Shown here piece after piece: positions 58,447-64,000 of a stretch of 64,000 nucleotides of DNA. The stretch spans positions 17,640,365-17,704,364 of the forward strand of contig BTRK01000006.1 in the NCBI GenBank assembly GCA_036245805.1. Reading direction: 5' to 3'. The notes beneath the pieces were generated by a model. The model was not told the DNA's origin. It did not search any database and saw nothing but the letters and a program-made list of their open reading frames with translations. Position 1 is the stretch's first letter; every line of letters starts with the position of its first letter. The translations under genes were made by a program, and so were the position numbers. Source of the DNA: Pristionchus mayeri (taxonomy: Eukaryota; Nematoda; Chromadorea; Rhabditida; Neodiplogasteridae).

Positions 58447-59179
58447 CTTGAATGGAAAGTTATCAAAGGGATTCATTCAATTGCGAGAATATCCTATCAT
58501 AACGGACGATTGTGCAGGATGTCTATTAGACGACTGAGAGGTACTTGTGTTCGGTCGCCTTATGTACTCGCTGATAGCCATTTCCGTCTGATTCATGATC
58601 AAATATACTGCTGCTAAGTCACACAAACATTGCCCACTTATGTTTTGACGATACGCCATAAAAGTATGGTGTTCAATGTTTGGCACTAACTGATGTCATC
58701 AATTAAACAAATGAGCAATACACTATTTGTTCAACTTATCACTATTCCACCTTACTCCCTGCACCTAAACGCGTCTCCTTCCCATCATATCTAAGACCAA
58801 TCATCCTGCTATGGGGATATTATAATGTGATCCAAATATAATTCAATAACCTTGATCGAATTTTTACTCCGCTCGACGAGTCCTACGCAGTTCTTCCTGA
58901 CAGCTTCATTTCTGCGTATCTCGAATTCGACTTATTTGGCTCTTTTCTCTTCTTCTATCTTCTTTCCTCCACATGCTTGTTCTTTTCGTGTAACCACTCA
59001 CCGATTCACCATGGCGATTAAGTGCTGCAACTTACAAGAAAGAAATATCATGTAGAACGGAGAGGATCACAGAATTACTGCAGCCATCGATGCCAGAGAG
59101 GAAAGAGGCATTCTTCAGTTCCTCAGTTTCCTTCTCAAATTACTTCTTCAGCTCGCTCACTTATAATCAATCTGTTTCA
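58447..59179. other. Divergent intergenic region
   Basis: Between a minus-strand gene starting at 58446 and a plus-strand gene starting at 59180. No clear TATA box or repeat is seen. Confidence 0.4.
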
Positions 59180-60272
59180 ATGCTGTGCATATTGGCGATC
59201 ATAGGGGTGGGCTTAAAAACTTTTCAGATAAACTTTTTTCAGCAGGGAGTATATTTACAGATCGCGAGTGCTTCATCCTGCTATCAGGAGGAAAGAACAC
59301 GCACACCTTACGATAAAATATCGAGTAACACCGTTGCTAATCAAAAGGATTGCGAGGTCTTGTGTGACAACGAAAAAGAGGTTTATTTCGCAAACAGCAT
59401 TCTAAACTGGTATGATATTTCAGTGCCTTGGTATCTCCGTTATGGATCTGGGACACGAATCTAATTGTGTTCTCCTATCGATGACTAAGACACCAAATAC
59501 TATTTGCGCCGAGGAATCGAAGATCTACAAGAAGTTCACAACTTGTGATGGTAAAAAATCCGTCTTCAGATTACTATTCAGAGTGCTTTCTGAAGCAAGC
59601 GTCTTGAATACTCTATTCATGCATTTATAGTTACTGATACTGCACAGGATGGAAAGTTGGAGGCGGACGGACAAACAACTACTACTCAGGTGTGACTAAA
59701 GGTGTAATATCTATGTCATATCAACTGCAGTAAATGTGTAATCCCGACACGCAGAACGGAGTAATGCCTAATGGGTTTCTGGTGGTCGTTGGGTGAATCT
59801 TACAAAAAATATACATTAAAAAAACTATTTCAGAAATGGAACGGGGAGAGTTGTTCTGGATGCGATGAAGATAATTAAACCCGAATGCGTGGAATTCGCG
59901 AAGAAATTCTGCCCTGACCGAAGTCTGAAACCTCTTTACGATGAGAATGGCCAGCTCGATAACTGGGCTGTGAATAATGTTTGTTTCGTATATTATTGGG
60001 CGATGCTGACCAGTAAGGTGCAGGGAGCTTTGGTCGGGTATGCTATTGAATGGCTTTTCTATGATGGGACAACGTGCGGAGAGACAAAGATGATCTACAT
60101 GTCGAAGATTAGAGATGGTTAAATCTGAACGTGGGAAGACTCAAATGAATTGAATTTTCAGTATTTGTCTACAGCGTTGATGCAAATTTCGAAAAACTCG
60201 GAAATGAATTTAATGGAGTGCAAAGAAGCCGTTGGGACTATATTTCAATCGCTTTTTACGCTTGGCCTTAAA
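59180..60272 (+). CDS. Secreted PAN_3/CW-domain-like protein
   Basis: ATG at 59180 begins a hydrophobic signal (MLCILAIIG). Exons: 59180-59206, 59243-59380 (SCYQEERTRTPYDKI .. KDCEVLCDNEKE), 59424-59550 (CLGISVMDLGHESNCVLLSM .. FTTCDG) and 59648 onward (WKVGGGRTNNYYS). Introns of 36 and 43 bp keep the frame. The pattern C..CxxxCxxxxxC..C.LL..C is that of PAN_3 (CW) domains of secreted nematode proteins. A later part, about 59837-60120 (NGTGRVVLDAMKIIKPECVE, then WLFYDGTTCGET) and 60161-60272 (VFVYSVDANFEKLGNEF .. YAWP, stop), is Cys-containing but not recognised, and its phase with the PAN part is unresolved, so it may be a separate domain or a frame lesion. Confidence 0.55.
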
Positions 60273-60537
60273 TCAAATGTGCACAATTCCGAATTGTGAT
60301 TAAACTGCAACAACTTTATTTGTGTGAATGTTTATTGCATTGATAAGATACATGTAAATTTATGATCTCATCACTTCCTATCGATTTTTAAGACCTTTCA
60401 TACACAATGACCATACTGCATAAATTCTTTCATTCTACAAAATTAATTGCAAAAATACGCAATCAATAAATAAACATTCAAGGAACTATTTATCCAGATT
60501 TTTTGTTCAAAAAAAGCTATGGTGAATTGACATGCAA

Positions 60538-62497
60538 CTAGAAATATTGTCTCAAATTGAGCTTCATCATTACTTCTAACGTTGCTCGAATATCCTTCAG
60601 TTTTCCAAAGAATCGGAACTGCTCGATCAGCTCGTCTTGAGTTGCCTTCGAGAGTCCATCGAATTTCGCATCGATTCGCGATATCTTGCAATAAATAGTG
60701 AAAATATAATGGTGTTTGTATTACGCTTACCGCTTCTTCTAATCCAGATGCTAACTTCTCAAACGATGTGAAATAAGCGATGAGACTGATAGTCTGAAAT
60801 TATGCGATAGTTCATTACCTGATTGTGAGAGACAAAAAAATTCTCGGATAATTGGCCCACCCACACCCCCCCCCCTTTTCTCCTTTACACCATTCATTTC
60901 TAAATATTTCCTCCTGATTTTCCGTTACACGAACCCTTCGTGATTGGGGGATGAGAAATGATTGGGGAGGAGGAGGTGGTCCAAAATGTCAATAAGTGCC
61001 GGAAAAATCTTCCTTCAGACCTCTCTCACAAACTCGTGTCCATCCTCGCTCAGCGCTTCATATTTCCGCTTCCACAACTTCGTTATTCCTTCCGTTTCTG
61101 GTACCGCCGCTCTACCGGTTACTTTGATCTGAAAACCTAGTTTTATTTTTTTTTTCGATCCCCCTTTCATATTCCATGACATGTGTGACTGACTTTGGTA
61201 GTGTCGCCGTCCGTTTTGCTCGCAATGATTTTGTGTTCCTTTCCGTAATTATTCAGTAGGTGTATCAAGAAAGCTTTTGTATGATCGAAATCTTTCGTAT
61301 TTCCTCGACACTCCCTATCTGGAAACATTCCAGGGAAGAGTTCAAGCAATTTCCGATGAACCAGGTCGATTACTGCAAGAAGAACAATTTGGATGTAATT
61401 CGAATTGAGCGGTATTAGGGTGTCCCATAAGTCCGTTTAATTTTTTTTCGGGGGAACGTACAAACCGATGTGCTGATTGAGCATCCAAAAGGCCACCACT
61501 AGTGAATAGAGTAACCATTGCACAATCACACAAGCCATGGAATTTGTATCAGCTGCTCTCTCCGGATTTCAAGAAAAGATCCAGTAACGGATACCGTAGT
61601 GACACAACTTCACGTTTTCGACTTAAACATTTTCCCCGCGAGGACACGCCAAGATTTTATGAATCTAACTAACATATTTGATAATGCATGAACCCATAAT
61701 TCTTTCAGTGCGCTTCACGTGAGCCATTGATATGTATTTTATGAGTGCTAGCATTAATTACTGATCATACTCATTCGGAACAACATCGATTCTTTCTTTG
61801 CGCAATCAAATCGAACGCTAATATGAATATGCGCTAATTGGAGGTAATTAGTGGTACTACACGACATATGGTATTCGGAACATTTTTCGAGCTTGGTGGG
61901 AAATATAATATCAATTATGTGATTGATCATGAAATTTCATCAAAAATATCGGAAAATATTATTCTGAAATTTTGAGAATTTTTATTGTTGCTGATACAGC
62001 AGAAGGACGATTCGTTCCAAATATAGTATACAAATTATACAATCAATGCTCGATAAAACTGCGATGAAACTAAGATGATTTAATTAAGAAGAAATCGTGC
62101 ATAAAGAAACAAAAATTGAGGAAAACGCGTAATTTGGGTATTGCAGTATCCCTGACGTAAACATTTCTTAAAAACAGGAGAGAACAGCTGATGCAAATTC
62201 CTTGGCTTGTATTATTGAGTAGTGGTTACTCTATTCGATAGTGTTGGGCTTTCGGATGCTCAATCGGTACGACGGTTTTTACGCTCCTCCGAATGAAAAT
62301 TAAACGGACTTATGTGACACCCTAATAGTGCAGCGCAAATCCTACGAAAATTCTTTAAAATGTTGCTTACATCCGAAAACATCTTGCTCTTTCGCCCTTT
62401 CAATGAGGTCATTGCTGAATTTTATAGCAGCGAATTCCGGATGGAGAGAAAAGGTGAATAGGCACAATGAAGATAGAAGTAGAAGGACATGGACCAT
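60538..62497 (-). CDS. Helical-family secreted protein, QYF-ending branch, MITE in intron 1
   Basis: ATG at 62497 opens a signal peptide (MVHVLLLLSSLCLFTFSLHP) and EFAAIKFSNDLIERAK. Exons: 62497-62371, about 61374-61190 (IDLVHRKLLELFPGMFPDRE), about 61131-61019 (LWKRKYEALSEDGHEFVRE), about 60796-60731 (TISLIAYFTSFEKLASGLEE) and about 60690-60538 (FDGLSKATQDELIEQFRFFG .. LNLRQYF, stop TAG). Exon order, the LFPG block and the QYF end match the gene at 57540-58446; the two are tandem copies separated by a plus-strand gene. Intron 1 is enlarged by a 911 bp element. No lesion seen. Confidence 0.7.
61415..62325. mobile_element. Mariner-type MITE, 911 bp, in intron 1 of the helical-family gene
   Basis: TTAGGGTGTCCCATAAGTCC at 61415 is mirrored by the complement of TTAGGGTGTCACATAAGTCC ending at 62325; both ends border TA. 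Similarity continues inward for about 30 bp (CGTTTAATTTT). No transposase seen. Confidence 0.88.
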
Positions 62498-62947
62498 TTC
62501 GAAGGGGAGATTTTAGTGCAGTGTATGACGGGAACGACGAAAGGACGCACTATCAGGTGCGAGATATCTCAGAAGCACGCTTGCTCGACGCTGTTTGTTT
62601 GCAGATCACCAATCCGCATGAATCAGAGGCAAATATTGTCAGCTGTCTGCCAGAACAGTGGTCGCTTGATGAGAGTGTATCGAATCTATTATGCATTTAC
62701 TCTCGTTGGGACTTACAAAGTACCCAATCTCACACAATTTTCGAGTGCCCAGAATCGATACATGATTGATACGATTTTACGGAATTGTATATTTTGAACG
62801 AATTTATGTATAAAACAATACTCTAATCTCTTTCAATTACGTGCAAATCACGTTTTTTGTACCTTGTTTACTCGCTCCTCCATTCTCCTCTTCCCTCCTC
62901 CATTCATTCCCATCTCTCCACTCGCTCGCGGACGGTCGACGGACAAA

Positions 62948-63965
62948 ATGGAGAGTGAGTGACCCCCTTATTGGACAATATTTCCCCTCCTTTTTTGATC
63001 GATTTTATACTTTACTCTTCCCCAATATTATCATTTCATGTGTTCTTCAGTAAATTCAGTATTTTTTAAAAATAGATCAGCTATTGATTAACCTAAAGTA
63101 ACTACTGCCCTACCGTAACCTACCGTATCCTTGCAGAACCCGGTGCGAAGACTCCGCCGCAAGGGAGCAACGAGCCAGCCTCGGACGACGAAGCGGGCGG
63201 CAGCAAGGGCAGATCGAGTGAGGAGAAGAGGGAGTTGGCATTGTGCCAAGGGATTTGGCAATGTGCCAAGATAGGAAACACTTCCGTTCTCGAAAGTTTG
63301 ACCTTACTCCTCGGCTATTCTACCGTAATCCTACCGTATCCCCTCTTCAGCCAAATCGCACGGCAAGTCCTCCAAGATCATGAAGGGCATGCGGCGGCTG
63401 CTCTCTGGCAAGCGCAAGAGCAAGGGCTCCAAGGAGGGAGGAGAGCTCAGCGCCAGCACTGCGAGGTCAGGAGAGGGGCGGGGCTGAAATGGCTAATAGG
63501 GGGCGGGGCCTGTAGAGGGCGGACGCGGGAATGACGACGATGGCCTACACCGTCTTCGAGAACGACCAGCCGAAGGGCAACGCCCACATCGCTGAGTGCG
63601 GGTACGTACTTTTTAGCATTATTTTATCTAATTTTTAGGCAAAAAGAGCATAAATCATTCTTGAATCGGTGGTGAAAGTGATTTCTGAACTAGAATAATT
63701 GAACATCAAAGATCAATTTTAATCATTCCGGGGAATTGTGCCTCCTTCTCTCTGTCGAGTCACCACGTTTCTTCAGCTAACACTGGAAAATAGTCATAGA
63801 CCAAAGACCAAAGACCAACGATCAAAGATCACTTTCAGGAAAGAGGAGGGGAGACTGCAGTGGCAGGGCAACGAGTCGTCCAAGAAGAGAACGAGCAAGC
63901 AGAGAGGGAAGAAGGAGAGCAGCAAGAGTCCCGCAGGGAAGAGTTGCGAGCCGACTAAGAGGAAT
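62948..63965 (+). CDS. Basic Lys/Ser-rich protein, 5' part (continues past window)
   Basis: Exons in phase: 62948-62954 (ATGGAGA), 63137-63217 (PGAKTPPQGSNEPASDDEAG), 63351-63465 (SHGKSSKIMKGMRRLLSGKR), 63518-63601 (MAYTVFENDQPKGNAHIAEC) and 63839-63965 (KEEGRLQWQGNESSKKRTSK), with donor GTGGGT at 63966. The protein is rich in Lys, Ser, Gly and Arg, with no signal or membrane segment, so it is likely nuclear or cytoplasmic. Codon use is GC-richer than in all other genes here, consistent with a conserved, well-expressed gene. The AG used at 63516-63517 avoids a stop that the AG two bases earlier would give. Family not recognised. Confidence 0.65.
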
Positions 63966-64000
63966 GTGGGTACTGTAGGCCTCGAATACTGTAACATCAC

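Noticed and set aside
1397..62497. Assigning the helical family to FAR, SXP/RAL-2 (DUF148) or another known nematode family
   Set aside because: The characteristic motifs of those families are not visible; a wrong name would mislead.

Overview
This window is nuclear DNA of a nematode. I infer this from many small exons separated by short GT..(T)TTCAG introns, nematode-type seven-transmembrane chemoreceptors (a complete Srsx-like gene, and a tandem array resembling the Sra/Srab/Sre superfamily), a PAN_3/CW-type secreted protein, and RTE, CR1, mariner and Tc1-like transposons. A diplogastrid such as Pristionchus would fit, but I cannot fix the genus. There is no bacterial or viral content. Exon chains were assembled by eye from splice consensus, phase and similarity between copies, so exon borders are good to a few bases where stated and gene models remain hypotheses.

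Layout. 0-5.1 kb: two members of a family of small secreted, helical, nematode-type proteins that I cannot name (called the 'helical family' here), with a mariner-like element and a 1 kb foldback element. 4.7-17.7 kb: a minus-strand array of four chemoreceptor loci; one is complete (9530-12957), the others are broken. The array also holds a 448 bp palindrome, a nearly identical 3 x 406 bp tandem repeat, a 1 kb foldback in an intron, an RTE-type LINE and a TTAA-flanked MITE. 18.9-22.1 kb: a gene resembling the F-box-associated FTH type, then a complete helical-family gene. 22.6-23.6 kb: another foldback. 24.7-27.6 kb: a complete Srsx-like receptor with two nested transposons in one intron. 28.4-31.6 kb: a CR1-like LINE. 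31.8-40.1 kb: three helical-family genes, two of them damaged, with a 1.9 kb compound foldback and a mariner carrying a DD34D transposase. 43.3-46.4 kb: a decayed major-facilitator transporter gene. 47.4-50.7 kb: a decayed second copy of the 33.9-41.4 kb block. 52.2-57.0 kb: two related small secreted Cys-containing proteins separated by a mariner and a 1.8 kb foldback. 57.5-62.5 kb: two more helical-family genes flanking a PAN-domain secreted protein. 62.9 kb to the end: a basic, low-complexity gene that runs off the window.

The common theme is fast gene birth and decay. Small secreted proteins and receptors occur as tandem or inverted copies. TA-flanked foldback elements of 0.45-1.9 kb lie in their introns or exactly where a copy loses its first or last exons. 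Nine helical-family loci in one 64 kb window, with long perfect inverted repeats beside the broken ones, is the most interesting signal here.
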